Shown: positions 1 through 4,776, counted from the stretch's first letter. The stretch is 5,453 nt of DNA from an uncultured Pirellulaceae bacterium (GCA_934255105.1 CAKQNH010000392.1:1-5453); one strand, 5' to 3'. Translations and numbers: made by a program. The notes: generated by a model from the sequence alone, not told the origin.

Positions 1-39
1 GCATCAACCCCCGCGCCACAATTTCGCCCCCCCTCCCTA

Positions 40-85
40 GCCGGCCGCTGGTGCCGGCCGTGGCCACGTCGGCCACGGAAAAAAA
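40..85. repeat. GC-rich direct and inverted repeats followed by an A-run
   Basis: The 8-mer GCCGGCCG occurs at 40-47 and again at 53-60. Overlapping the second copy is a perfect 8-bp inverted repeat, CCGTGGCC (58-65) and GGCCACGG (71-78), around a 5-nt loop, directly followed by seven A residues (79-85). The hairpin could be the end of an upstream transcription unit or a protein-binding site. The run after it is A, not T, on the + strand, so it is not a normal intrinsic terminator for rightward transcription. Its function is unknown. Confidence 0.4.
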
Positions 86-119
86 CCTGGGAATCCAACG
101 CGAAAACCGACTAAAGGAC

Positions 120-148
120 TTGCCTGCATATGTCCGATAGGTTATATT
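120..148 (+). promoter_or_regulatory. Candidate sigma70-type promoter for the small-gene cluster
   Basis: A -35-like TTGCCT at 120-125 and a -10-like TATATT at 143-148 are separated by exactly 17 nt. The local sequence is AT-rich compared with its GC-rich surroundings. Transcription would start near 155 and give a leader of about 75 nt before the first gene, with the hairpin at 199-213 inside it. This is inferred from consensus only, and host promoter rules may differ. Confidence 0.5.
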
Positions 149-198
149 TATAGAGCAGTGAGCGGGCGACTGACTAACAGCCCTGAGCTATCCGATTA

Positions 199-213
199 GC
201 TGGCAACGCCAGC
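199..213 (+). promoter_or_regulatory. Leader hairpin 1 (AAC triloop) next to the ribosome binding site
   Basis: A perfect 6-bp stem, GCTGGC (199-204) and GCCAGC (208-213), encloses the triloop AAC. The 3' arm ends immediately before the Shine-Dalgarno GAGGAG (214-219) of the first gene. The motif TCCGAT sits just 5' at 191-196. The same hairpin design recurs before the next two genes. Compared with hairpin 2, the outermost pair changes from G-C to C-G and the third from T-A to C-G, so pairing is kept while sequence changes. A role in translation control is inferred. Confidence 0.55.
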
Positions 214-230
214 GAGGAGAGTTGAAAACC

Positions 231-530
231 ATGGTCGACTTTGATTATCGATCGAAGCTTCCCCTGAGTCTTGGCCGCGTGGTCGCGACTCCTGCGGCCT
301 TGGCCGCAATCGAAGAATCTGACAGCACTCTGCTGCCTTACCTGGTTCGCCACTCTGCTGGCGATTGGGGCAACGTTAGCGCGGCTGACGCATCCGCCAA
401 CAACCAGGCACTGATAGATGGCACTCGCGTGCTGAGTAGCTATACATTGCGAGACGGCAAGACCCGTATCTGGATCATTACCGAGGCCGGCCGCGCGTCG
501 ACCACCATCCTGTTACCCGAGGAGTACTGA
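231..530 (+). CDS. Small conserved protein, 'plasmid-related protein' type
   Basis: This encodes 99 residues of unknown biochemical function. The sequence has the shape of a widespread small-protein family often seen on integrative elements and plasmids and loosely annotated 'plasmid-related protein'. It has an N-terminal LGRVVATPAAL stretch (residues 14-24), a central RHSAGDWG motif (40-47), and a C-terminal block with RIWIITEAGR (79-88) ending in LLPEEY (94-99). I recognise this pattern from memory and have run no search. I chose the ATG at 231 because GAGGAG at 214-219 lies 11 nt upstream; a TTG at 222 would sit only 2 nt from it. The hairpin at 199-213 lies just before the Shine-Dalgarno. 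No signal peptide or membrane segment is visible, so it is probably cytoplasmic. It is probably the first gene after the promoter at 120-148. Confidence 0.8.
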   Translation: MVDFDYRSKLPLSLGRVVATPAALAAIEESDSTLLPYLVRHSAGDWGNVSAADASANNQALIDGTRVLSSYTLRDGKTRIWIITEAGRASTTILLPEEY

Positions 531-613
531 TGCAGAGGGCAGGCGCTGGGCAACCGGCGGCTGTAATGCACTGGCCACAATGTGCGGCCGACGGTCCCAA
601 GTCCGATAGATGA
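530..613 (+). CDS. Possible 27-residue small ORF coupled to the upstream gene
   Basis: The stop codon of the preceding gene overlaps an ATG (TGATG, stop 528-530, start 530). A good Shine-Dalgarno GAGGAG at 519-524 lies 5 nt upstream inside the preceding coding region. The frame runs 27 codons to a TGA at 611-613, directly abutting leader hairpin 2 (614-628). This could be a translationally coupled small protein or a leader peptide whose translation affects the hairpin and the next gene. It is too short for coding statistics, its peptide (containing AGAGQPAAVMHW) resembles nothing I know, and it may be chance. Confidence 0.25.
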   Translation: MQRAGAGQPAAVMHWPQCAADGPKSDR

Positions 614-628
614 CCCGGCAACGCCGGG
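614..628 (+). promoter_or_regulatory. Leader hairpin 2 (AAC triloop) next to the ribosome binding site
   Basis: A perfect 6-bp stem, CCCGGC (614-619) and GCCGGG (623-628), encloses AAC. The Shine-Dalgarno AAAGGA (630-635) begins one base after the last stem base of the 3' arm. TCCGAT occurs at 602-607, as it does before hairpin 1. From 612 to 627 the DNA is GACCCGGCAACGCCGG apart from the first base offset, the same 16-mer found before the third gene. A regulatory role is inferred from recurrence and position. Confidence 0.55.
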
Positions 629-643
629 CAAAGGAAAATGAAA

Positions 644-979
644 ATGCTAGTCACACGCAAAATCCTCGCCAAGCCCAGCAATAGTAAGTCGCCCGGGGGG
701 ACTCACCACATTAGCATCAGCGATACCAACTTCGCCTGCACAAGAGAGCAGCGCGGCACTGGCTGGGCCACCGCTGAGCTCGATGACGAGACGGCGACGA
801 TCGAGGTCGCGGCAACATTCTTAGTCGGCAAGGCCGGGAAGAAAGAGCGTATCTCGACAGTCGCCGCCGTCCTCGTCACTGGCGACGAGGGCGATACCAT
901 CACACTGGCCGCTGAGTACACCAGCAGCCAGTCGCTAGTTGTAGAGTTTCGCGGCGTCAAGCTAGCTACTAGCCACTAG
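644..979 (+). CDS. Hypothetical small beta-rich protein
   Basis: This encodes 111 residues that I do not recognise. The N-terminal part is basic and rich in Ser, Gly and Lys (residues 1-20). The remainder alternates hydrophobic and polar residues in runs such as ATIEVAATFLV (51-61), ISTVAAVLVTG (70-80), DTITLAAEYT (84-93) and SLVVEFRGVKL (97-107), suggesting a mostly beta fold. No transmembrane segment or signal peptide is apparent. The in-frame ATG at 638 is only 2 nt from the Shine-Dalgarno AAAGGA (630-635), while the ATG at 644 has 8 nt spacing and lines up with the start of the next gene (both begin ATGCTAGT), so I chose 644. The last codons and the stop are formed by a heptamer tandem repeat (962-981). 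The gene lies between two related hairpin leaders and may be part of an accessory cargo set. Confidence 0.6.
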   Translation: MLVTRKILAKPSNSKSPGGTHHISISDTNFACTREQRGTGWATAELDDETATIEVAATFLVGKAGKKERISTVAAVLVTGDEGDTITLAAEYTSSQSLVVEFRGVKLATSH

Positions 980-981
980 CC
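962..981. repeat. Three tandem heptamers CTAGCYA-like
   Basis: CTAGCTA, CTAGCCA and CTAGCC(G) follow one another at a period of 7 from 962. They encode the last residues and the stop codon of the upstream gene. The core CTAGC is identical in all three. It could be a slipped-strand expansion at the gene end or a small binding array; the sequence does not decide. Confidence 0.5.
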
Positions 982-984
982 GAA

Positions 985-1020
985 ACGCCTACGGGCGTCG
1001 TCGATCGGTGGTTCGATCGG
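985..1020 (+). promoter_or_regulatory. Two consecutive hairpins between small genes 2 and 3
   Basis: The first hairpin pairs ACGCC (985-989) with GGCGT (994-998) around TACG. As RNA this is C(UACG)G, a known extra-stable UNCG tetraloop. The second pairs CGATCG (1002-1007) with CGATCG (1014-1019) around GTGGTT, and is also visible as a direct repeat of TCGATCGG (1001-1008 and 1013-1020). No T-run follows, so an ordinary intrinsic terminator is unlikely. With the hairpin at 1056-1068, three stems occupy the roughly 100 nt between the two genes. They may protect or punctuate the transcript. Confidence 0.4.
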
Positions 1021-1055
1021 CCTGACGATGGCAGCCAATCCATTACCCCTACGAC

Positions 1056-1068
1056 CCGGCAACGCCGG
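1056..1068 (+). promoter_or_regulatory. Leader hairpin 3 (AAC triloop) next to the ribosome binding site
   Basis: A perfect 5-bp stem, CCGGC (1056-1060) and GCCGG (1064-1068), encloses AAC. The Shine-Dalgarno AAAGGA (1069-1074) starts on the next base. The sequence shares the 16-mer GACCCGGCAACGCCGG (1053-1068) with hairpin 2 and then AAAGGAAAA and ATGCTAGT, so the whole initiation region is a repeat of the one before gene 2. A translational role is inferred. Confidence 0.55.
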
Positions 1069-1081
1069 AAAGGAAAAGACT

Positions 1082-1486
1082 ATGCTAGTTTCGATCCAAG
1101 ACCAACAGATTCACCTAGGCGTTCTCATTGCAGCGGCCCGCCAAGATCAAGACCATACGACCAGCAAGCTGGAGACCGACTGCCGCGTCCACGGCGGAAA
1201 TCATCACGGCGCTATCGGTTGGCGGATCGAGTCCAATGGCGATAGCGCAACAGCCGGCCGCTACCGCCAAATCTTGCGAGACCTGCTACCCGACCTCAAA
1301 TCCAAACGCGACAAAGCCTACGCGCGCTATACGCATCCAGCCAACCAGCGCACCACCGAGCGACGGCTTGACGGTCACGGCTCTTGGGTCTCTGGCCCCG
1401 CGCTAGGCCTGCAGGAGAAGTGGCAATCACTGGCCGATGCCGTAGCCGAGGTCGAAGCCGCAATCAGCGAGGCCGGCAATGCCTAG
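1082..1486 (+). CDS. Hypothetical protein overlapping the serine recombinase gene
   Basis: This encodes 134 residues that I do not recognise. It contains a His/Gly-rich stretch CRVHGGNHHGAIGW (residues 34-47), a basic middle region around residues 60-96, and a C-terminal amphipathic helix or short coiled coil (about 108-131, KWQSLADAVAEVEAAI). No membrane segment is evident. The frame is open upstream to an ATG at 1028, but the start at 1082 has AAAGGA (1069-1074) 7 nt away and matches the start of the preceding gene, whereas an earlier start would run through the leader hairpin. Its last codons overlap the recombinase start by 8 bp (ATGCCTAG), so the two are probably translationally coupled. 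A role as recombinase accessory factor is possible but unsupported by any motif. Confidence 0.6.
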   Translation: MLVSIQDQQIHLGVLIAAARQDQDHTTSKLETDCRVHGGNHHGAIGWRIESNGDSATAGRYRQILRDLLPDLKSKRDKAYARYTHPANQRTTERRLDGHGSWVSGPALGLQEKWQSLADAVAEVEAAISEAGNA

Positions 1487-2249
1487 TATCTACGGCACAA
1501 TCCGCGTAAGCTCCAACCCGCAAGTAGAAAGCGGGTTGGGGCTCGACGCCCAGGAGGCCCGCATCGCCGAGCGCTACGCATCGCTACTGGCTCGCTACCC
1601 CGAGCTGCAGCGCGGCAAAGTCTATCGAGACAAAGCCGTCAGTGCATCGCGCACCGCATTTCGCCAGCGGCCCGAAAGCGGCAAGCTATTCGCGCGACTC
1701 AAACGAGGCGACCACCTCGTGATCGCCAAACTCGACCGCGCCTTTCGGTCGACCAAAGACTGCCTGTATACGCTCGATGAGCTGCGCAAGCGAGGCGTCA
1801 CCGTGCATATACTCGACATCGACATCGACACATCGACGCCGATGGGCCAACTGATGATGACCCTGCTAGCCGCGATAGCCCAGTGGGAAAGCCAGCGCCT
1901 AGGCGAGCGCATCAAAGACGCCTTGGCCGAGCGCCGCAAGCGTGCCCCAGACGTCGCCGTAACCGCCCAGCGAGTCATCGGGTACGCCATCGACCCCGAC
2001 GGTCGCCTGAGCCCCCACGCCGAAGAGCGCCGCGCTGGCCAGATCGCCGCCGACCTGCGCAACGCCGGCCAGAACTTCGCCGCCATCGCCGCCGAGCTCA
2101 ATCGCCAAGGCCTGCGCCGGCCCGCCAATCCCCGAGGCCCCAAATCCCAGCGCGCCCCCGATCGCCCTTGGACGTGGAATTCGGTTAAGCTATTGGTGCA
2201 GCGGCAACGTCTGAATTGGCCGCTCAAACCTTCCCCCGATACTCGATAG
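1479..2249 (+). CDS. Serine recombinase (resolvase/invertase family)
   Basis: This 256-residue site-specific DNA recombinase should cleave and rejoin DNA through a serine-phosphodiester intermediate. The N-terminal catalytic domain (about 1-150) begins YGTIRVSS, giving the expected Arg9 and nucleophile Ser11. It continues with GLGLDAQ (19-25), the KLDRAFRS motif (84-91, with Asp86, Arg87 and Arg90), and TSTPMGQLMMTLLAAIAQWE (118-137) leading into the long E helix with SQRLGERIKDAL. The C-terminal part (about 165-245) has GYAIDPDGRL, a helical stretch with IAAELNRQGLRRP and a terminal WTWNSVKLLVQR. This resembles a minimal DNA-binding or Recombinase-type region and is far shorter than in large phage serine integrases. 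The start overlaps the upstream gene by 8 bp, with GAGG at 1469-1472 6 nt before it. The regulator gene follows after 8 bp. It could be a resolvase, an invertase or a small transposition recombinase; the target site is not identified. Confidence 0.93.
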   Translation: MPSIYGTIRVSSNPQVESGLGLDAQEARIAERYASLLARYPELQRGKVYRDKAVSASRTAFRQRPESGKLFARLKRGDHLVIAKLDRAFRSTKDCLYTLDELRKRGVTVHILDIDIDTSTPMGQLMMTLLAAIAQWESQRLGERIKDALAERRKRAPDVAVTAQRVIGYAIDPDGRLSPHAEERRAGQIAADLRNAGQNFAAIAAELNRQGLRRPANPRGPKSQRAPDRPWTWNSVKLLVQRQRLNWPLKPSPDTR

Positions 2250-2257
2250 GAGCCACC

Positions 2258-2686
2258 ATGTTGGATCTGACGACCGAGCAGCAAGCGAAGCTGCTCGCCA
2301 AAGCCCTGCGCGAGCCACGCCGCAACCAAAAGCGATTCTTACGCGACCTAGGCGGAGACGGCAGCGCCGAAGAGCTCGACGCCCAGCTATCCGCCGCTCA
2401 GGCCAACAAGCGAGCTGTCAGCCTCTCCAAGCAGCTCGACCGCCAGCGAGCAATCACCGCCTCGACGATCGAAGCCGGCCTGATAGGCGGATCGGCCGAA
2501 ATGCTCGCCGCCGTTCGCGTCCAGATGGACCGGCTTGGCATGACCCAAGCCGAAGTAGCCGCCGCCTGTGGCTGGACGCAACCGATGGTCTCCAAATACC
2601 TGGCCGGCGAGAAAGAGCCCGGCCTGAGCAATTTGGTAAAGCTCGCCGCCGCCGTCGGCTGCAAGTGGACCCTGACTGCGAAATGA
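2258..2686 (+). CDS. XRE-family helix-turn-helix regulator
   Basis: This encodes 142 residues. The N-terminal half (1-80) is charged, probably helical and unrecognised. The C-terminal part (about 81-138) is a Cro/CI-type helix-turn-helix: helix 1 MLAAVRVQMDRLG, helix 2 TQAEVAAACG, the turn, recognition helix TQPMVSKYLAGE, then LSNLVKLAAAVG. It should bind DNA as a repressor or activator, probably of the element's own genes. The frame also opens upstream at a TTG (2216), but the ATG at 2258 has AGGAG (2248-2252) 5 nt before it, and that site overlaps the stop codon of the recombinase gene, so the two are coupled. The gene ends 9 bp from a possible converging ORF. A HigA-like antitoxin role is conceivable from the domain alone, but no toxin partner gene is recognisable beside it. 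Confidence 0.87.
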   Translation: MLDLTTEQQAKLLAKALREPRRNQKRFLRDLGGDGSAEELDAQLSAAQANKRAVSLSKQLDRQRAITASTIEAGLIGGSAEMLAAVRVQMDRLGMTQAEVAAACGWTQPMVSKYLAGEKEPGLSNLVKLAAAVGCKWTLTAK

Positions 2687-2695
2687 GCCGGCGCG

Positions 2696-2863
2696 TTAAG
2701 ACGTAGGGTCTCTGGTAATTTCTTCCACCGCCGCCGCTAATCGATTCTCGATGCGGCACAGCAGGCCGACCAACACCGGGTCCGCCCCATTCTCGCCCCG
2801 CTCACTATCGAGCACTTCCGCAATTTTGCTAAGCACATGGACGGCCTGCTCTGGTGTCAACAT
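2696..2863 (-). CDS. Possible 55-residue small protein overlapping the integrase 3' end
   Basis: On the - strand an ATG at 2861-2863 opens a 55-codon frame ending at TAA (2696-2698). Its first 35 nt overlap the end of the integrase gene in another frame. The translation is plausible for a small helical protein: MLTPEQAVHVLSKIAEVL, an acidic turn, then a second helix with LVGLLCRIENRLAAAVEEI. The balanced composition, unlike the low-complexity shadows nearby, supports it. No clear Shine-Dalgarno precedes the ATG, so expression would depend on coupling to the integrase. I do not recognise the protein; in this position a small integrase accessory factor or excisionase could be imagined, but there is no motif evidence. 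Confidence 0.4.
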   Translation of the reverse strand: MLTPEQAVHVLSKIAEVLDSERGENGADPVLVGLLCRIENRLAAAVEEITRDPTS

Positions 2864-3710
2864 TGAATAAGCTCGGTGGCTGAACAGGGGCGCAATACGC
2901 CGCCGGTTCCACGTAGCTTCGGCGAGCGACTTCGATTCCGCTAACGTGCCCCAGTGACCGCGCGGCGGCTTCCAAGCCATGAGACCGACAGACCTCCGTG
3001 CCATGCGTCTTGCGCAGTGTACCAAGAGCCTGCCCTCTCCGCCGCTTGAACCCGTGCTTCTCCGCCTCACGAAACAGAATCAGCTCCCACCGCCTCGACG
3101 TGCTGCGCGGCAGACCAAAGAGCTGATCTTTCCCAGCGCGAGCGCATCGGTTCAACGCCTCGAGCGCCGCCTCGCTCAACCTGAACGTGTGCTGCTTGCC
3201 CGTCTTATGCTGGACGATCGTAATCACTTGGTCCAGTTGATCGACCCGCAGAAGCCGTGCATCGCTCGGCCGGATGCCCGACTCAAACGCCAACCAGACC
3301 CACGCCGCTAGAAAATCCCGACCTGGCAAACCGCAAGCCAAGCTACCGCGCACATCCGCCGCGCCAGCCAGCAACGCCCGAACATTCTCGACCGACCAGG
3401 CCACCGGCGCTTTCGGCGTGGTCTTAATCTTTCGCAATCGGTTGACATCGTATCCGCGAAGCTCGCCCTGCTCAGCCAGCCAATTCCAGACCGCCGTTAT
3501 ACCCGCCTTGCGACCCTTGACCGTCTCTGGTGCCTTTGTGTCCCCCAGGAAAACCAGCCAGCGATTAACCACCGCCTCAATCAAGTCCGGCCGATCGGCA
3601 GGCCGCCCGAGAAAGCTGGAATAGCACCGCACGGACCTTCTGTACTGATCCCGAGTTCCAGCGCAAATCGACCGCTCCGCAATCAAAACCTCTACATCCG
3701 CTGCCAACAT
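2829..3710 (-). CDS. Tyrosine recombinase / integrase
   Basis: This 293-residue site-specific recombinase probably integrates and excises the element at the adjacent tRNA-Leu site. The N-terminal core-binding domain (about 1-95) is a helical SAM-like region with QYRRSVRCYSSFLG and VNRWLVFLG. The catalytic domain follows, with Arg147 in FESGIRPSDARLL, Lys169 in QHKTGKQHTF, Arg233 in TLRKTHGTEV, His255 in SLGHVSG, and nucleophile Tyr266 in ARRSYVEP. The position usually held by the box II His (H-x-x-R) is Gly230 here, a departure seen in some divergent integrases. Length is near normal for small integrases. The ATG at 3708-3710 is preceded by GAGGA (complement of 3717-3721) at 6 nt. The gene reads away from the tRNA remnant, about 100 bp from it. 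Confidence 0.9.
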   Translation of the reverse strand: MLAADVEVLIAERSICAGTRDQYRRSVRCYSSFLGRPADRPDLIEAVVNRWLVFLGDTKAPETVKGRKAGITAVWNWLAEQGELRGYDVNRLRKIKTTPKAPVAWSVENVRALLAGAADVRGSLACGLPGRDFLAAWVWLAFESGIRPSDARLLRVDQLDQVITIVQHKTGKQHTFRLSEAALEALNRCARAGKDQLFGLPRSTSRRWELILFREAEKHGFKRRRGQALGTLRKTHGTEVCRSHGLEAAARSLGHVSGIEVARRSYVEPAAYCAPVQPPSLFNVDTRAGRPCA

Positions 3711-3804
3711 AACAAGTCCTCATCGCACAGAAACCAGAGCAAACGGCCTCCATGCAACCGAGCGGTCCTAACCCCAACACTAGCACCCAAATAAGAGCGA
3801 TCAA

Positions 3805-3814
3805 AGCGCGCGCT
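3805..3814. repeat. 10-bp perfect palindrome at the tRNA junction
   Basis: AGCGCGCGCT reads identically on both strands and lies where resemblance to tRNA-Leu begins on the left. It overlaps the 5' arm of the anticodon stem. Such symmetry at an attachment site may mark the crossover region for the adjacent integrase, but it may also be chance in GC-rich DNA. Confidence 0.35.
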
Positions 3815-3867
3815 AGATTTAGGTTCTAGTACCGCAAGGTGTGCAGGTTCAACTCCTGTCATCCCTA
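3809..3867 (+). tRNA. 3' fragment of tRNA-Leu(UAG), probable right attachment site (attR-like)
   Basis: The sequence contains a complete anticodon arm: CTAGA (3813-3817), loop TTTAGGT (3818-3824) with anticodon TAG at 3820-3822, and TCTAG (3825-3829). A long-type variable arm follows, ACC/GGT around GCAA (3831-3840). The T arm is GCAGG (3843-3847), TTCAACT, CCTGT (3855-3859), then the 3' acceptor strand CATCCCT and discriminator A3867. No CCA is encoded. The 5' half is missing: no AGGGATG-like acceptor strand or D arm lies in the 100 nt upstream. The fragment is therefore not a functional tRNA. It is best read as the duplicated 3' end left by integration of the element carrying the nearby integrase gene, with the reconstituted tRNA-Leu at the other end. 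Confidence 0.85.
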
Positions 3868-3883
3868 TTTAAACACGCATTTA

Positions 3884-3917
3884 GGACTTAGAGCCCACCC
3901 GCTCTAAGTCCTTTTTT
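3884..3917 (+). terminator. Strong intrinsic terminator downstream of the tRNA-Leu fragment
   Basis: A perfect 11-bp stem, GGACTTAGAGC (3884-3894) and GCTCTAAGTCC (3901-3911), closes a 6-nt loop and is followed by six T residues (3912-3917). It lies 16 nt after the tRNA 3' end and probably was the original terminator of the tRNA-Leu transcript before integration separated it from the 5' half. Confidence 0.9.
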
Positions 3918-4044
3918 CGTTCCCGCTGATACATACTCCGACGGTAGGCCTCCATATAGGATCGCATCTAGGCTCGTAGGGAGCGCAGTGCTGTTACGGC
4001 ATCTCGCTGCTGCCGACCTCCGCTCCTACACTGACACTGCGATA

Positions 4045-4080
4045 CTTCTGCTCCTCCTTCTGCTCCTGACTTCTGCTCCT
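4045..4080. repeat. Three copies of CTTCTGCTCCT
   Basis: Identical 11-mers occur at 4045-4055, 4057-4067 and 4070-4080, separated by 1 and 2 nt. This is a short pyrimidine-rich tandem repeat in non-coding DNA. The spacing is irregular, so it is not a simple microsatellite. Function unknown. Confidence 0.6.
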
Positions 4081-4321
4081 GCCTTGCATCGAGCCCGCTG
4101 TTTCGTCTGCAGGAACACGGCATTTACCCAGTTCTAATTCTGGAGTGCCTCTTCCGGGTCCCTATGAACTGTCCGTGAAGGACGCTAGTGCGCGCGAATC
4201 AATTCCGACGAGTAGGAATCGCATCCAACTATGCTTGATTGCTTTCTTGGGTAATCGCGCCATTAGCAGGGTTGGCTTCGGCAGCTAACAATCACTTAAC
4301 GCCGATTCGATCGCTTTCGAA

Positions 4322-4355
4322 ACTGCGAAGCTAGCGACATTTCGGTCTTCGCAGT
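4322..4355. repeat. 9-bp perfect inverted repeat
   Basis: ACTGCGAAG (4322-4330) and CTTCGCAGT (4347-4355) are exact reverse complements separated by 16 nt, with no T-run after the second arm. This could be an operator-like site, an RNA stem, or a remnant of a mobile-element end. Nothing nearby decides between these. Confidence 0.45.
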
Positions 4356-4776
4356 AGAGCACTCATTCTGGAGGTGAAGGCTCTAGCTAGTTCGAAGTGG
4401 CAGCGTGTCGAAAATCTGCTGGTAGGGCAAAAAAGTATATTGGGTATGGGGCTTGATCACCTCAGGAGCAACGGATAGTGTAAACTTAATATACCTAGTG
4501 AGAGGGTTTCAGGACCCGCTGGGGTGTGAGCTTGCCGGGGTGCAGGTGAAGGGAGCGAGCCACCGTTTCTTCTGACGAGACGAGAATTCAAACGTTCAAA
4601 GCCGAAAGCTTTTTTATCACACAAGGGAAAACAAACATGGCAAACGGCATTTCGCTCCACCTCGGTTTAAACTCGGTCGACCCGAATCACTACGACGGCT
4701 GGAATGGGCAACTTGCTGCCTGCGAAGCCGACGCGAAAGATATGGAAGCCATCGCAAAAAAGAAGGGGTTCTCAAC

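Larger units (their letters stand above)
1..3867. mobile_element. Right-hand portion of an integrated genomic island (left end outside window)
   Basis: The sequence shows a tyrosine recombinase gene next to the 3' part of a tRNA-Leu gene that has no 5' half. This is the classic arrangement at one end of an element integrated into a tRNA gene. A serine recombinase, an XRE regulator and small accessory genes, one resembling a family often annotated as plasmid-related, lie inward of it. I infer that the element occupies the window from its left edge to about position 3810, with the tRNA remnant as the right attachment site. The left boundary, which should contain an intact tRNA-Leu(UAG) gene in + orientation, is not in view. 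The element could be composite, since the serine recombinase unit may be a separate module. Confidence 0.65.
3918..4636. other. Roughly 720-bp region with no recognisable gene
   Basis: I see no convincing coding frame on either strand. The only longer frame (- strand, 4457-4660) has a low-quality translation and overlaps the start of the caspase gene. The composition is less GC-rich than the element. The region holds a triplicated CTTCTGCTCCT (4045-4080) and a 9-bp inverted repeat (4322-4355). It may be decayed host sequence next to the tRNA insertion hotspot, plus the upstream region of the caspase gene. Confidence 0.6.

Noticed and set aside
58..85. Hairpin plus A-run read as a terminator
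   Set aside because: On the + strand the tract is A, and on the - strand the T-run precedes the stem, so neither direction has terminator order.
158..199. 13-codon GTG mini-ORF ending at hairpin 1
   Set aside because: It has no Shine-Dalgarno and a length easily reached by chance. It ends next to the hairpin, like the 530-613 ORF, but this is not enough to annotate.
199..1068. The recurring hairpins as a CRISPR array or integron attC sites
   Set aside because: Spacing is gene-sized and irregular, the repeats are about 15 nt, and no attC core (GTTRRRY/RYYYAAC pair) is visible. The fixed position next to ribosome binding sites fits a leader better.
1622..2329. Long open frame on the - strand opposite the serine recombinase
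   Set aside because: It is a shadow of a GC-rich gene. The translation is rich in Arg and Ser with no motif, while the + strand frame has clear catalytic motifs.
3577..3804. 75-codon - strand frame upstream of and overlapping the integrase start
   Set aside because: The composition is Cys/Gly-rich and unlike a real protein, and it overlaps the well-supported integrase start and ribosome binding site.
4453..4481. TTGATC and TAGTGT as a promoter for the caspase gene
   Set aside because: The spacing is 17 nt, but the -10 matches consensus poorly and is far (about 155 nt) from the start codon.
4598..4615. AAAGC/GCTTT stem with T-run just before the caspase ribosome binding site, as an attenuator
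   Set aside because: The stem is only 5 bp and AT-rich, too weak to claim.
4457..4660. 67-codon - strand frame before the caspase gene
   Set aside because: It has no supporting motif or ribosome binding site and overlaps the caspase start in antisense.
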